DNA of 64,000 nt from Quercus robur (GCF_932294415.1 NC_065544.1:15971351-16035350); one strand, 5' to 3'; positions 33,081 through 45,779 are shown, counted from the first letter of the stretch. The notes: generated by a model from the letters alone, not told the origin. Made by a program: numbers and translations.

Positions 33081-33673
33081 TAGGAGTATGTAGCCAACTT
33101 ACCAATCCGTCAAAATCGATTTGACCCAACCCAACTTGCCAAGTTGGATCAGTTTTTAGTGGGTCAGGTTGAATGCGAGTCACAACAATCACAAACTCGC
33201 CTAACATGACCCAACCCATCTATATATTTAAATTTTAAAATATATATTTAGAAATATATTATATAATTAATAATTCTTCCCCTATTTGGCTATTCCTATC
33301 TAAAACCCAATTATCTTGCAAACCCTAACAATCTTATTTTTCTCTTTGCCACCTTCCACTTCCACTTCACTCCACTCCTATTTGTTTATAACTGAGTTTG
33401 AATCCTAGTTTATGTATATTTTGTATAATAAGTCAGTTGGATCTATTTTGATTATAATTGAGTTGGAATGCTAATTCATGAATACTTTGTTTATTAACTT
33501 AGGTAGTAGGTGGGATATATAATTTTCTGCCCAAGTTAATAATAATAGAAATTTTAAAAAAAATGTCCAACCCATGGGTTCAACTTAACCCAACCTCATC
33601 CGTATGGGTTGGGTTGAACCATTGTGATGGGTTGCGTCGAAAAATCTTTCAATCCGACCCATGCACACTCCTA
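33081..33673. mobile_element. Non-autonomous hAT element (593 bp)
   Basis: Termini are TAGGAGTATG on the left and, inverted, TAGGAGTGTGCATGGGTC on the right, a common plant hAT end. The 8-bp flanks GTTTGGTG (33073-33080) and ATTTGGTG (33674-33681) agree at 7 of 8. The interior is rich in CCCAACCC and has no transposase. Confidence 0.85.
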
Positions 33674-34127
33674 ATTTGGTGCTAATAAAACCATTTAAAA
33701 AAATAAAATAAAATAAAAAAAGACGAAATTTTTACCAACAATGCGGTCTCCTCCAAAGTCCAACACCAGCATTGTCGTTGGTACGGAGACTCCAACCATT
33801 TTTGTGCCTGACCAAAGGCTAAAAGTAGAGAGAAAGAAACTTTGGCTTACCAAGCAACAAACGGGTGTGGGCGTTTGTTAGGCACATGTGTTTAGCAAAC
33901 AACATTAGAGAAATATAGAAAAATGGGTGAATTGAATCCTCTTAAAAAGGTTTAAAATAATTCAAGTTTAGGGTTTAATTTGAGAGCACCCTCAAATTAT
34001 AAAATTTAAAATAAAATTTGTCCCAAAAAATGAATATGTATACACGAAATGGGGTTTAAGAATATATCACACATTTTTTAGATCATTACACATTTCTTTT
34101 AAATTTAATGGTCAAGAAAACACTAAT

Positions 34128-34961
34128 TGATAGTTTTTAGACCCCTTAAAACACAATTGAATTAACCTAGGTAATTAGCCAAGTTGTTACTTAGTCCAAT
34201 TTAACAAATCTAGATTATCACAATCATAAAGATCATATCATGCAAAGCAGCGGAAAGATAAATAACACAAAGATATGATCACCCAGGAAACCAAACTAGT
34301 AAAAACTTGGGGAGGATTTGACCTAACTATCCTCAAGGTAAACTTGAATCCACTATCTTGAAAGAATCGAAGTTCATACAATAAGACTTACAAGCCCCCA
34401 CACTCGACTTCTTATTGCTACCCACCAGTAGAACTTACTGACTCGACCACGTACAAGCTCCGAATCCACGGACTTCTTCTTTCTTGGATTCATCACCAAA
34501 TACAAGCACACCAGCTTGTGTTTTCTTTAAACTTCAATGGCTGCAACGGAGTTGATCATCAAGGTGTAGATAAAATCTCCTCCTTGAAAACCCTAAGTTT
34601 GTGTAAAGGAAAGCTCCTCTAGATCTCACAAGAGATTTACACAAACAGCAATATGAGTAACACTAAAACGTGGCTAATGTTTGCCTTTTATACTTAGGAC
34701 AAATTAGAAAACCCTAAATGTTTTAAACAACTAGGGCTGAGTTGGAAATCTGCAAAAAAACACATTCTACTCGAGATTCGATCGATCGAGCCAGGCCGAA
34801 ATGCACAATACTTTCTGCATTAGCTCGATTCCAACTTTACATAAAATATACAACTTTAAGCAAGACTAAAACACTTCTAAACATATGTTTTGATCATGGT
34901 TTGCCAACAATACACATTAGAGTTCTAAATACATAAAAACCTAAGTTTTTAGAACCTAACA
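34128..34961 (-). mobile_element. Solo LTR (834 bp)
   Basis: Ends are TGATAG and CTAACA, flanked by a perfect 5-bp duplication CTAAT (34123-34127 and 34962-34966). A minus-strand TATA box (AAGTATAAAAGG, near 34685) gives the orientation. No coding capacity. Superfamily not determined. Between 33682 and 34122 and from 34967 to 35182 there is only AT-rich sequence. Confidence 0.88.
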
Positions 34962-35197
34962 CTAATTATCATATCAACAACCTTCTAGAAATCAACATCA
35001 AGTCATTAACTCCAAAATTTAATAAAAATAATAATAATAAAAAAATTCTCCACCCTCAAGCCTTAACCCTGTTTTCTACTTCCATATCTCTCTTTTCACC
35101 TGGACCTCTCTAATACTTTCTAATTATCTAACCTCTCTAAAAACTTGAAGTCCTATAAATAAAAGGTTGATGTAGTAAATTCTAACTGGTTCTCATT

Positions 35198-35365
35198 TTT
35201 TTTTTTTTTTTTAGAGAGAGTTTCAACTTATGGCGTCCACTCCTGATGATAGCTCTTTATCATCAGACCAAGACACCAATCAGTTTTTGGTGTAGGCGGG
35301 GATTAAACCCCAGATCTCTTATACAACCATCAGAGACTTTACCAGTTAAGCTAACTGGAACCCAC
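35198..35365 (-). mobile_element. tRNA-derived SINE, copy 3
   Basis: A and B boxes as in the other copies. The 15-bp target duplication AACTGGTTCTCATTT is perfect (35183-35197 and 35366-35380). 35381-36217 shows no gene. Confidence 0.92.
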
Positions 35366-36214
35366 AACTGGTTCTCATTTAAGTTCATCATTGACGTAAG
35401 TTTTTTTCTTCCTAATAACCGCTAACCATATCAATAGTTTATAAAAAAAATTTGTAACTAGTATTTTCCATTAAAAAAAAATGTACTTTTTTTAATCTAC
35501 AACAGTACATTGTTAAATTCAAGATTTAAAGCATAATTTGCCCAAAAAGATCAATAATTTGATTTAAAGTTCCTATTTTTTTTAAGCGTTGATCGATAAG
35601 AAAAAGTTGAATATTGCTAAAGTTCCTTTTTTTTTTTTTTAACTATATATCAATAATAATAAAAATGGTCCTATTTTTTAAAGAACTATGCTAATAGTGG
35701 ATCAATAAAACATCTCGCATATAGTTAAATTCAAGATCAATAAAACTAGAAGATTTCCTATGTATTTTCCACTTTCATTCTCAGCATCCTCAAATTCTAG
35801 AAAAAAAAAAAAAAAAAAAGTTTTTCCTCAACAATTCAATATCAGTTTACATATGAGAATAACACCTCCCAAGGCGGATTGTTATATGATTTTCCCCCTA
35901 TGGAATTTCACCAACTGCCATCTCTTAATAGATATTGGCTACAAATTGAAAAAACTGACATGAAATTTTGGGAAGATCCACTTTAGATGAATTAAGGCCC
36001 TTTTCTAGAGTAATTATTGTGTAGTTTGGAAGCATTACTTTGGGAGCAATGCCAACTCCCAAAGTACTCAATAAATTTCCCATTTTCTGTTAATAGTCTC
36101 ACTGTGAAGATCCACTTTGGATAAATGAAGGCCCTTTTTCTGGAGTAATTATTGAAAAATCATTTGGGCAAGCGATGCATGCAATAAGTGCTCCTGGCAG
36201 TATGCTTGGCAATG

Positions 36215-36217
<3 letters not shown>

Positions 36218-36253
<36 letters not shown>
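36218..36253. repeat. (AAT)n microsatellite
   Basis: About 12 units of the ATA/AAT triplet, directly at the left edge of the MULE; the right edge is also AAT-rich, so the MULE landed in or near the array. Confidence 0.9.
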
Positions 36254-37523
36254 GGCAAAATTGCACTATTGATCCCTGAAGTTTATTATGTGTGCGCAAT
36301 TGGTCCCTCAAGTTTGAAGTGAGCACAATTAGTCCCTTAAGTTTTAAAACTGACTTGTATTGATCCTTTTACTAACTGCTGTTAACGGTGTTACTTACGT
36401 GGTTAACGGAACAATGACTTGACATTTTTTTAAATGATGTGGCATATTTTTAATTAAAAGTTAAAAAAAAAAATTCCACGATAGATGAAATTGAAAAATC
36501 ATATTGATTGGATTAAAAACAAATCTAATATTTGTTTAACAAAGGCACGACGGAGAGAAAGAGAAGGGGAAGCGAGAGATTGACATTCACAATAACTCAA
36601 ATGGAATTTCCTTCGCAATCAAATCAGGCTGAGAAGAACCATACCTGTCACCAACCATTAAGGAGGTCAGACTGAACAGCTCGATAACCACTAGGTGGCG
36701 ATCAAATTTGGGAGAAATAGGAGAATCCAGAAACTCTGAAGACCCAATGAGATAACAACGAAAAATGGCACAATCGGGTGAGATTTTGGTAGAAAGAGAC
36801 GAATAATGGAGAATATCTGGTGAGATCTAGTTTAGATTAGATCTCATTGAATCCGGTAGATCTAGCCGGATTGTACTTGGGTCATCATCAATCAACCCGC
36901 TAGAGTTGGGTTTTGAAGGCAGAGACCTATCATCGACCTCCATGGCCATCATATTTGATCAAGTCTGGTTTGAATCCGATTGGATCCCTTAGGTGGGTCA
37001 AGTTAGTCAGTCTCTTGGACACCCTTGGGTATGCGACAACTATTTGATTGATGTCAAAAAATTATTTTGAAGCAACTCTTTGTTAAAATTACTTTTGTTG
37101 TTGTTGGTGATGCTAAAAGATTTTAAATCTGTGTTTCTACTATCTAGAACACCCTAAATGCTTTTTTTAAAAAAAAATTATTTAACAGTTCATATGATTT
37201 TAAATATGTGTTTCCACTATCTCCGTCGTGCCTTTGTTAAACAAATATCAGATTTATTTTTAATCTTGTCAATATGTTTTTTCAATTTCATCTAACGTGG
37301 AATTATTTTTTTTTAATTTTTAATTAAAAACATGCCACATCATTTTAAAAAATGCCAAGTCATTGTTCCCTTAACCACGTACGTAACACCATTAACAGCA
37401 GTTAGTAAAATGATCAATACAACTCAGTTTTAAAACTTAAGGGACTAATTGTGCTCGCTTCAAACTTGAGGGATCAATTGCGCACACAATGTAAACTTTA
37501 GGGACCAATAGTGTAGTTTCGCC
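36254..37523. mobile_element. MULE with about 300-bp inverted repeats; Pack-MULE candidate
   Basis: Arms 36254-36557 and 37222-37523 are inverted copies, starting GGCAAAATTGCACTATTG and, inverted, GGCGAAACTACACTATTG, and both reaching ACAAAGGCACGACGGAGA. 9-bp flanks TAATAATAA and TAATAATAT agree at 8 of 9, though they lie in AAT-rich DNA. The 660-bp interior has a more balanced base composition than the arms and no long open frame; its origin is unknown. Confidence 0.85.
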
Positions 37524-39047
37524 TAATAATATTAATAATAATAATAAATTCACCAAAAAATTCAATATATATATATATATATATATTCAAATGAAAACTA
37601 GAAAGGAAAACAATGGTTGGAACTCGAAAAGTTATTATTAATTTATAACTTCTTGTTAGGTGAGGGAGGAAATTGCCTCCTCTAAATTATTAGGTCCAAT
37701 AGAAAGAACACTAAAACGGTTCTCCCAAACCAATGAAATGCTGACTACACCTATGTAGGTGTGAGTCGGGTTTATAATCAATGCAATGAAAAAAAAAAAA
37801 AAACCATCGGTGATGTCACACTTGTATAAGTGACCATGTTTTATTATTAGGAAGACTAGGGTGGATCAATTCATTAGTCCTCCAGGTGGACCTACCCTAA
37901 TCTATGATTTGAATGCTTCATTATAATTAATTGGGTTTGAAATTTTTTTTTTATATTTATTTTTGAGAAAGGAGTTGTGTGTATAGTTTACTTACCTCTA
38001 TATTAACAACACCGCAACATTTGTTATTGACTCGCCTTCGTGATAGAATCTCATTTTATTTTCCTCTTTTTTGTGTCTGTTTCTATTAAGGGGAAAAAAG
38101 AGAGGCTAAGAAATATATAAATAAATCGAAAAATTTTCAAACAAAAAAGAGTAATCTTTTTTTTTTCCCGGACATTTTAATGAGTGCGTACAACTCATTA
38201 CCAAAGATTGTATAATATTTTATTTTGTATTTTCTATGTGCAAGTAAAATTGTCAATTATATATATGATCAGTAAGTGTTTGATTGTTCACACTTCTCAA
38301 ACATTGAAGCTCTGGGGAAGCCACCGGCAATTATCTCGTACAAGTCTTCTCAACCCTGGTTCAATAGAGAGGCATGGCCTTTGGTGTGAGTGGGTTTGCT
38401 TTGATTGAAGGTGGCCCAAATCATGAGTGGACCTAATGGCACGGGTTGGGCCTAAAGAGAGTTTCAAGTGAGCTGTGAGCCTAAAATGTTTTTGATGGAT
38501 TTGAATGACTTTGGTAGGTCTATGGGTACTGTATCAGCTTAGAGAAGTTGCAAATTAATTATTATATTGGGAGGAGGTTGCTATGATTGTGAAGATTTTA
38601 AGAGATTGCTGGGTACTGAGGTGGTTTTGCTATAACCACAACTTGGACCACCCATGAAAAGCCTTGAACCAAAAGGCCAAGCCTCCTTAATGTACTGAAG
38701 ATGAAGTAGAGTTATATACCAGCTGCAAAAGACCCAACAGACTATTTCTATGTGGAGATTACTTGCGACATCTTATACTCATTGATAATCCCTGCTCAAG
38801 TTATTGAATCAAATCCGAATTCCCACGGGCATCACTCTTGAAGCCTTGAATTCTGTGATTGGGTCCATGAAGAATGAAGCCTCTTTATCATGTTTTTATG
38901 ATATGGATCTGCCACACAAGAGGCATCAACCCATAAAATATTTTAGTTAAAGTTATGAGATTTTCTTAAAGCCTTTTAATTTAACATTCAATGTCGTTTA
39001 AGAAAATGCCTAAAACACATAAAATAAGATAAAATAATCTTACTTAG
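37524..39047. other. No supported gene
   Basis: Contains a (TA)n tract (about 37567-37586) and A- and T-runs. 38300-38930 has a more balanced composition but no long open frame or recognised motif. Confidence 0.5.
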
Positions 39048-39080
39048 TGAATTTTAGTTAGTTCAACTAGTAAAGTCTCT
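39048..39080 (+). mobile_element. Truncated SINE 5' end
   Basis: TTTTAGTTAGTTCAACTAGT and AAAGTCTC match the first 33 bp of the tRNA-derived SINE family, including a decayed A box. The rest is missing. Confidence 0.6.
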
Positions 39081-39179
39081 TTTTATTGAGCATAATCATA
39101 GCAAAGTTAATTAGATATGCTTGATTAGTTACTTAAGACGAAGGAACATAGTAGGCAAAAAAAACAATAGGGTTAATCA

Positions 39180-40695
39180 CAGTGGCGACTCCAGAAATTT
39201 TTTTGAGAGTGATCATTAAGAAACTTAAATTATACAAAATCTAATAAAAAGAGAATTTCATACATTGACTAAAAAAAAAAAACACACACACACACACACA
39301 CACAAATATATAAAATCTTACAATTTCCTTCAATAATTTTTTATTATTATTTATTTTGAAATCGTTACATGATAATCTCATTATCAATATTGCAAACTAC
39401 ATTTCTTCAAAAGTTTAGTTAAATAAAAAATTTCTTGGATTTTTTCTTTTTATTTGTAAGGAGACCAAAGTTTAAGAACAAAATTTGGCTACAAACTTAA
39501 TTGTAGTTACTCTCACTAAATGAATTAACATCGTTACATATTTTGAAAATCTAATTGATGAATTGTATGTTCTCTATATTCTTAAAACACATTAAAAATT
39601 CATGCCAATCAGATATTATTTGCCATTCGATCCATAAAATTATTTTTTATGTATAATTTTAAACTACAAAAACTCGAAATTTAAATATTTGATTGACGGC
39701 ATACCTATTGATCTTTTATCTTCTTGAAATATTGCAAGTATGGAAGATTTAAGAAGAAAATATAATTAAATGGTAGTGTGGGGCCTGAGAATTCAGGGCC
39801 CAAGCCCATTATACATCAAGGCCCAGCCCAAGGAAAAACTCCTCCTCGGACAGGCCAGGCCAAGGAGAAAAGGAGATAGTTAGCCATCAGAAAGTGACGC
39901 ACTCCACGAAAGAGGATAAGGATTAAGAAAGAAAAGGACAAAAAGAAGCACAAAAATATCTAAGAAAAAGCTGCTGCCAATACATTAAGTATTCTGCAAC
40001 TGACTGAACCCTGTTTCAGCCTTTACAACCACTCTCAACGACTTTAGGGAAGGACTGATGGGACAAGTATCAGCACCATAACTCTAAATCTACACGTGGA
40101 CCCCAAAGAGGAGGAGGAATACGAGTATAAAAGGGGACTAAAGCCAAAGAAGAAGGGGGGGAGGGCGGAGAAAAAAGGAGAAGAACGGGGGAGAACTTAA
40201 TGCTCCTCGGACCAATTCCGAGGAGTCCAACCCTTCAGGCTACATCGTTGTAGGGCTTGGATGTTCAGGCCGAACTCCCTTCTACATAAGCCCCCCTAAA
40301 ATCAGGACCAGACCGTTGCCCAGCGACCAAAGGCAAGCCTTTTAAGCCCACTCTCTACAAATCATATTGTGAGGGATCTTTCTTGTACGAGCCCAACGTC
40401 ATTCTTGGGCCGTTAAACAATCGTGTCCCTACAGGTAGATTTGTTAAAATTCACATTCAATAAAATATATATATATATATATTGAATAGAGTTGTAGCCT
40501 TAGTCTACAACCATGCTTGTTGTCAAATTTTGTCCAAAATTTAATTATGTTGAACCTAAAAAAAATTTAGGGATGGTCACAAAGTTTTTTCAAAGATAAA
40601 AAATCATAAATTTTTAAAATTTATACATAATAATTTTTTTTTTCTAGGTCATGGTAGTTCTGTGACCACCTTGAACTCTATGTAGAGCCACCCTA
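39180..40695. mobile_element. Non-autonomous hAT element with nested solo LTR
   Basis: The left end CAGTGGCGACTCCAG and the inverted right end TAGGGTGGCTCTAC are typical hAT termini. 8-bp flanks GTTAATCA (39172-39179) and ATTAATCA (40696-40703) agree at 7 of 8. Without the nested LTR it is about 850 bp and has no transposase. It includes an (AC)n tract (about 39283-39304). Confidence 0.82.
39777..40433 (+). mobile_element. Solo LTR (657 bp)
   Basis: Ends TGTGGGGCC and CCTACA, with a perfect 5-bp duplication GGTAG (39772-39776 and 40434-40438). TATA box GAGTATAAAAGGGG near 40119. GC-richer than its surroundings. It is nested in the hAT element and therefore younger. Confidence 0.93.
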
Positions 40696-40703
40696 ATTAA
40701 TCA

Positions 40704-41334
40704 CACTTTTCCTCCCCTTAAGGACCTTTAGTAATGAGAATCACTTCATATAGATGAGTCTATGAGCTCTAAAATATCTCTTTTAGTAATTGTGGCCATG
40801 TAAAAACACATAAGACTGAGGAATTTAACAATTCCATGAGCTTCAATTAGTAGAATAAGATTTTGATAGTAATATAAGTTGTAGGTGCATGGGTCACTAC
40901 GGCTTTAAATGCGTGGGATTACCACAACTTTTAGCAATGAATGCAGCAATGTCAAAGTAATTAATTAGTTGTATGCCATCATGTGCTTGATTTCACAAGT
41001 TTGAGATATTCCTTGACAGTATAAATAATGACTTGGGTCCATGATCCTGCCATACTCGATCTAGAGTCATTCGTTAATTTAAAGTGCAAAGGAAGTGAAA
41101 AAATGATTTGCTTGGTAGTAAGTTGAAGATGACAAGTCAAAGCTTGGCTTGAGTCCATCTGTGAACGCGATAAATATGAAGACAGTAAAAAGAAAAATGA
41201 TAACACTGGGCTCACACTTATGCCTTATATTTGCTGAACAACTTGTACCAACTTCAGCTAGCTAGGTCTAATCTGTGGGTTGCTCACTGCTTAACTTATT
41301 CAAGTTGTGACCATCAATCAATATTTCGATGAAG
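40704..41334. other. No supported gene
   Basis: AT-rich sequence with no recognised motif, repeat or coding frame. Confidence 0.5.
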
Positions 41335-41665
41335 CAATAACCATGACAAGGGGAAGTTGTGTTGTTGGTTGCTATTGGGTGCGTCAAGCACCATGGTCCA
41401 GCCCACCCCAAACTGACCGAAGTGCTCATTTTAACTAAATTGATGGACATGTGTCATTTTTATTCCTAGAGTATAAAGTGGATTTTTTTTTTTTAGAGAG
41501 TTTCAACCTATGCAATAACCACGACAAGGGGAAGTTGTGTTGATGGTTGCTATTGGGTGCGTCAAGCACCATGGTCCAGCCCACCCCAAACTGACCGAAG
41601 TGCTCATTTTAACTAAATTGATGGACGTGTCATTTTTATTTGTAGAGTATAAAGTGCTCTTTTTT
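41335..41665 (+). repeat. 178-bp tandem duplication including SINE tail
   Basis: A block starting CAATAACCATGACAAGG at 41335 recurs at 41513 with few changes (CAATAACCACGACAAGG). The unit contains flanking DNA, the SINE's left target copy, and the SINE's T-run plus about 25 bp, so the duplication happened after the SINE inserted. Confidence 0.85.
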
Positions 41666-41676
41666 TTTATTTTTTT

Positions 41677-42440
41677 GGTGAAACTACATTATTGGTCCTT
41701 GAAGTTTACCCTATGTGCGTAATTGGTCCCTCAAGTTTGAAACGAGTTGTTTCTCAAAAAAAAAAAAAAAAGTTTGAAACGAGCACAATTAGTCCCTTAA
41801 GTTTTAAAACTAAGTTGTATTAGTCCTTTTACTAACTGCTAATAATAGTGTTACTTACATGGCTAATGGAACAATGACTTAACTTTTTTTTTAATTAAAA
41901 ACATGCCACTTCATTAAATTAATTAAAAACATGACTTTTTTTTAATATCAGATTTTGTTTAATTTGTAACATCTTGTCCTTGTCTAAATCGTCCTCGCGC
42001 CACAATCTCGTGTGGCGGCAACATCTTGTACTCCTCCAAATCGTCCACCGCCACGTCATCGGCAATCATCCCATTCCGATTCTTCGCTGCCATCGCCTTC
42101 GACAGCACCAGAACCTTCATCGAAGCCGACTGTCGGTGAAGCTACGGGTTCTCGTTCTGCTTATTCTGGAACTTCCTATTGCAGTTTAGAGCCTAAGAGA
42201 GCTCTCTCTCCAACGACCTCGGGATTGCCGGAATTGCGGAGATTGATGGCTTCCGGCACAGAACCGGTCCGTCTCAAAAATTGCGGGACCGGTTGTTGGT
42301 TTCCGACAACGCCACGAGAAAGAGAACACAGTGAGAAATCGGTCGCTCGATGCTGACCATCGGTGAAAATAGCTGGTAGATTCCTTTGTTGATTTGACAC
42401 ACAGGGTAAACTTCATGAACCAATAGTGTAATTTTTTTTT
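41677..42440. mobile_element. MULE, Pack-MULE candidate with GC-rich insert
   Basis: The left arm (41677-41960) closely matches the arms of the 36254-37523 MULE (GGTGAAACTACATTATTGG). The right arm is reduced to about 40 bp (inverted TTACACTATTGGTTCATGAA). It inserted in the SINE's T-run. The interior 41990-42360 is markedly GC-rich, as captured gene DNA often is in Pack-MULEs. Confidence 0.7.
42012..42356 (+). pseudogene. GC-rich ORF captured in the MULE
   Basis: A 114-residue open frame with a Pro/Ser-rich start (TPPNRPPPRHRQSSHSDSS) and a later SPTTSGLPELRRLMAS segment. I do not recognise it. Composition differs sharply from its flanks, which supports capture from a host gene. A 48-bp imperfect repeat (AACATCTTGT...AAATCGTCC) precedes it at about 41969 and 42020. 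It may be non-coding. Confidence 0.35.
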
Positions 42441-42902
42441 TATTTTTTATTTATTTTTAGAGAGTATAAGAAATGCTCATTTTAGTGTAGAAAGGGATTG
42501 AACCCCAGATCTCTTACACAATCATCAAAGACTTTACCAGTTGAGTTAACTGGAACCCACAGTATAAAGTGGACTAGGAAGAGTGTGATATAAAAGATTT
42601 GGACTCATGTAGAGTTATAGACCAAAGATTTGGACTCATATGGCAAACAAGGATTTGTACACATTATAAATACTTGACACATTATAATGAGTATCGTTAA
42701 ATACTCTTAAGTAAATTACTATTATACATATTGACATTTGTAAAGTTTATTATTCAAATATTTATTTAATTCAAGAGTAAATGGGTTTCCCATTTCCTTA
42801 AATTACTCCAATATGGGGTATTATTTAACATATTTTAATATATAAAAAAATGACACTAAACACATTAAGCTTTATGTTTTTCCTCTGCCTTTCTTTTGAT
42901 TT

Positions 42903-43072
42903 TTTTTTTTTTTTTTTAGAGAGAGAGTTTCAACCTATGACATTCATTCCTGATAATAGCTTTTTTATCATCAGACTAAGACACTAATATGTTTTTTGTG
43001 TAGGCAGGGATTGAACCCCAAATTTTTTATTCAACCATAAGAGATTTTACCAGTTAAATTAGCTGAAACCCA
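42903..43072 (-). mobile_element. tRNA-derived SINE, copy 5
   Basis: A diverged copy with A box TTAATTTAACTGG-like and B box GGGTTCAATCCC (minus strand). A short CTTTTGATT-like direct repeat flanks it. 42574-42902 and 43073-43264 hold no gene. Confidence 0.8.
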
Positions 43073-43429
43073 CTTTTTGATTCTTTTGTAGTTTGTAGTA
43101 ATTACATACCTATTAATTTATTATAAAAAATTACCTATTAATTCACCTAAAAGTCTAAAACAAATTAATGGGATTTAATATTAGTATATTAACTTAATTC
43201 GCCTATTGTAATACTGTGTTTGCCTCATTAATTTCTCTTTTGTTTGCCTAGTCCATTTACCTCATCTATATATATATATATATATAAAACCGAAGCTTTT
43301 GCTTGCACCACAATTTTCCACGTCAGCATCATTTTAAAAAAAAACCAAAAATTCTGATTTTTTTTTTCTCTAAAACCCGATAATACATAAAACCTAATAA
43401 ACCTAAGAAGATTTTATACCCACGGCCCT

Positions 43430-43566
43430 GACTTGACCTATTATGCGACTCATTCTCTTGAGAGATAGATTGGAGATTGGAGAGCAAAATCTGAATCCCA
43501 GCGCTAAAATCAAAGAATCTGCAATTGAAGCCAGCCTTCTTTGAAGAGCAAATTCTAAACCCGAGG
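43430..43566 (+). pseudogene. Captured leader-like exon in the Helitron
   Basis: A balanced-composition block (GCCCTGACTTGACC ... GCAAATTCTAAACCCGAG) ends at a strong donor GAG|GTAAGA near 43566, followed by T-rich intron-like DNA. It looks like a host 5' exon carried by the Helitron. No protein identified. Confidence 0.4.
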
Positions 43567-44522
43567 TAAGAATTTCAATTGAAAGACTATCTACATGTTA
43601 TTATTTTCAACAATCTTACTTATTTTAGGATAAGTGCTCCGCATATTAGGCCAAGAGCAACAGCTTTTGTACTTAGGTTTTTTTGAGATTAGCGTGGACT
43701 TATGCCTATGTCTTAGCTGTAAAGGATTAGGAGTTAAAGTTTTAATTTTGGAAGCTAATAACCTGTTGTTGATGATTTGATGCTTGTGTTTGTCCTTTCT
43801 TCCTTATGATTCTAAGAGTTTGTTTGGCTAATTTACTTTGTTCAAACACAATCTGTATTTTGTAAGTTTCACTCAAGCCATAAATTCAACGTTTTTGTTT
43901 CTTTTGCAGGAAAAAAAAAGTTTACATCATTGGTATTGAATTTTTTTTTTTTTCATCCAACTTAAAATTCATTTAAAAATATGTAATATGCCATTTGATT
44001 TTGCATAATGATAGAGGCATTCATTAAGGCTTGCTATTTGTTAAGTCTCTCTCAACCCTCTCTCTGAATCTCTTCCTCAAATTTATAATATCTAATACCA
44101 TGCCCATCTTGCATAATCATATATAACTAAGTTATATAACTTATATTTTAGACCAAGTTACAATTTCAACAACAAATACTGACATAGGAATTATATTTGT
44201 AGCCTTTTTGTAATTTTCTGTGGCTGAAATCTTTTAAAATAGAGTTCCGAACATGTTTATATCTATAATTATTTATACCTATGAATTGATTTTCTCATGC
44301 TCAACCTTTACCACTCCGATGCAAAGAATTATTGTAGTTCTTAGCCAGTATTGATCATATCATTTGAGTTTTGCATTTGCCTTTGTCTCTGTTTTTCTGC
44401 TTGCAATATCCCAGCTAAATATGGACATTTTTGTTTCTCTATATTACTGTAGTTCTTAGCATGCATGGATCATTCTTAATCATTTAATGCTTTCATAATT
44501 TTCTGCACATTTTGTGTTAGCA

Positions 44523-44734
44523 TCATTAGAGATGCTTTGGTGAGAAAGCATATAAAGTCTTTGGAGATTATTTTCCTTACTTTGAAAAGAACAATGTTAG
44601 TCGAAGATGCATATCAGTTTTTTGATGAATTTATTGCAAGAGAATGGGTGCTCAGTGGCACTAAATTAAGTGATCACATTATATTTTATGGATATGACTA
44701 CCATCCTTTCACTTCTTTCTTTTCGCATGTGTGA
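44523..44734 (+). pseudogene. Unrecognised ORF inside the Helitron
   Basis: The frame encodes ALVRKHIKSLEIIFLTLK, then VEDAYQFFDEFIAREW. It is more protein-like than neighbouring DNA and may be another captured exon, but I do not recognise a family. Confidence 0.35.
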
Positions 44735-45762
44735 GTGTGAATCATGTTGACAAAATTGTAAACCATGATATTACTAAGAATAATATCCTCCTAGCATGTA
44801 GTTGAATCAAAATAAATTAGAGCTTTTTTTCTTTTAATTCTTTCAATTATTGTAAACAAATGTAGGAAATGCGGGTTATTTAAAAAGAGAATTTGTGATT
44901 TTGATTATATAACAAAAAGCTTTGAGTTCTGCTTTTGAATCTTTTTTTTTTTTTTTTTAATTCATGCAATTATTGATGCTCAGTTGAATTGTAACTCTAT
45001 TTAGAATTTTACACATTAATTTTGTTTCAGATTTGTTCACTTCATAGAAATAACATTATCTTATGCTGATTTTGTTTGATGATGTGCAATGTTATAAGAT
45101 GTCAAAATCCAAGAAAGTCTAAGGTGTTTTTATTTTTCTTTTTCTTTTTTCTACATAGTAAGAGCACACAACTACGAAAGGCAAAACCTACTCATATGCA
45201 TTTTAATGAGCAAGACGCTATAGTTGTAAAATGAAATTATAAGATTTTATCAGCTTAATTATAAGATGTAAGGTGAGTTAGGTTGCTTAGATTTTGTGTA
45301 AATGTAATATTTGCTAGAAATCACTTTTGACGTGCAGGTTTAAAGGAAAGAAATGAGATTTTAGAAGGAGAAAGCTTGGGTCAAAATTGTCTAATTGCAG
45401 TTGCTATTGGCTTATGTGTAAATTAAATGTCTAGAAAAAAGATAGATGTGGCAATAGTGTTTATTGAAATTCTTGACGCATTGAATGTTTAGGAGCACGA
45501 TCTCCAAAAATACAGTAGAGCGAAAATTAGATTCGTGTAGTGAGGTTGATTTACAATTAATATGAAGTTGTATGTTTTTATTGTTGCAAAATTAAATTTG
45601 GATTCTGGCTTTGAGCCAAGCTAGGTAAACATACAAACAGTTGCAATTCTTTGTAGATAGGTTTTTTTTTTTTTTTTTTTTTTAATGGAAAAATCAACCT
45701 CTTCTCAATTCCTTTAGCCTTTTCTTTTACTGTGAGGTTGATTAATTATTTTTTTATCTAAC

Positions 45763-45779
45763 TATCCCGTGCATCGCAC
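45763..45779 (+). terminator. Helitron 3' hairpin
   Basis: CCCGTGCATCGCACGGG pairs CCCGTGC with GCACGGG about 14 bp before the CTAG end, the usual Helitron termination signal. Confidence 0.88.

Larger units (their letters stand above)
41483..42560 (-). mobile_element. tRNA-derived SINE, copy 4, broken
   Basis: The 13-bp target copies AGTATAAAGTGGA at 41470-41482 and 42561-42573 are perfect but 1.08 kb apart. The A-box end (about 42480-42560) and two pieces of tail remain. A 178-bp tandem duplication, a MULE (41677-42440) and an internal deletion separate them. Confidence 0.75.

Noticed and set aside
42186..42416. Minus-strand open frames across the GC-rich MULE insert
   Set aside because: GC-rich DNA gives long frames in several registers; none has a recognisable motif.
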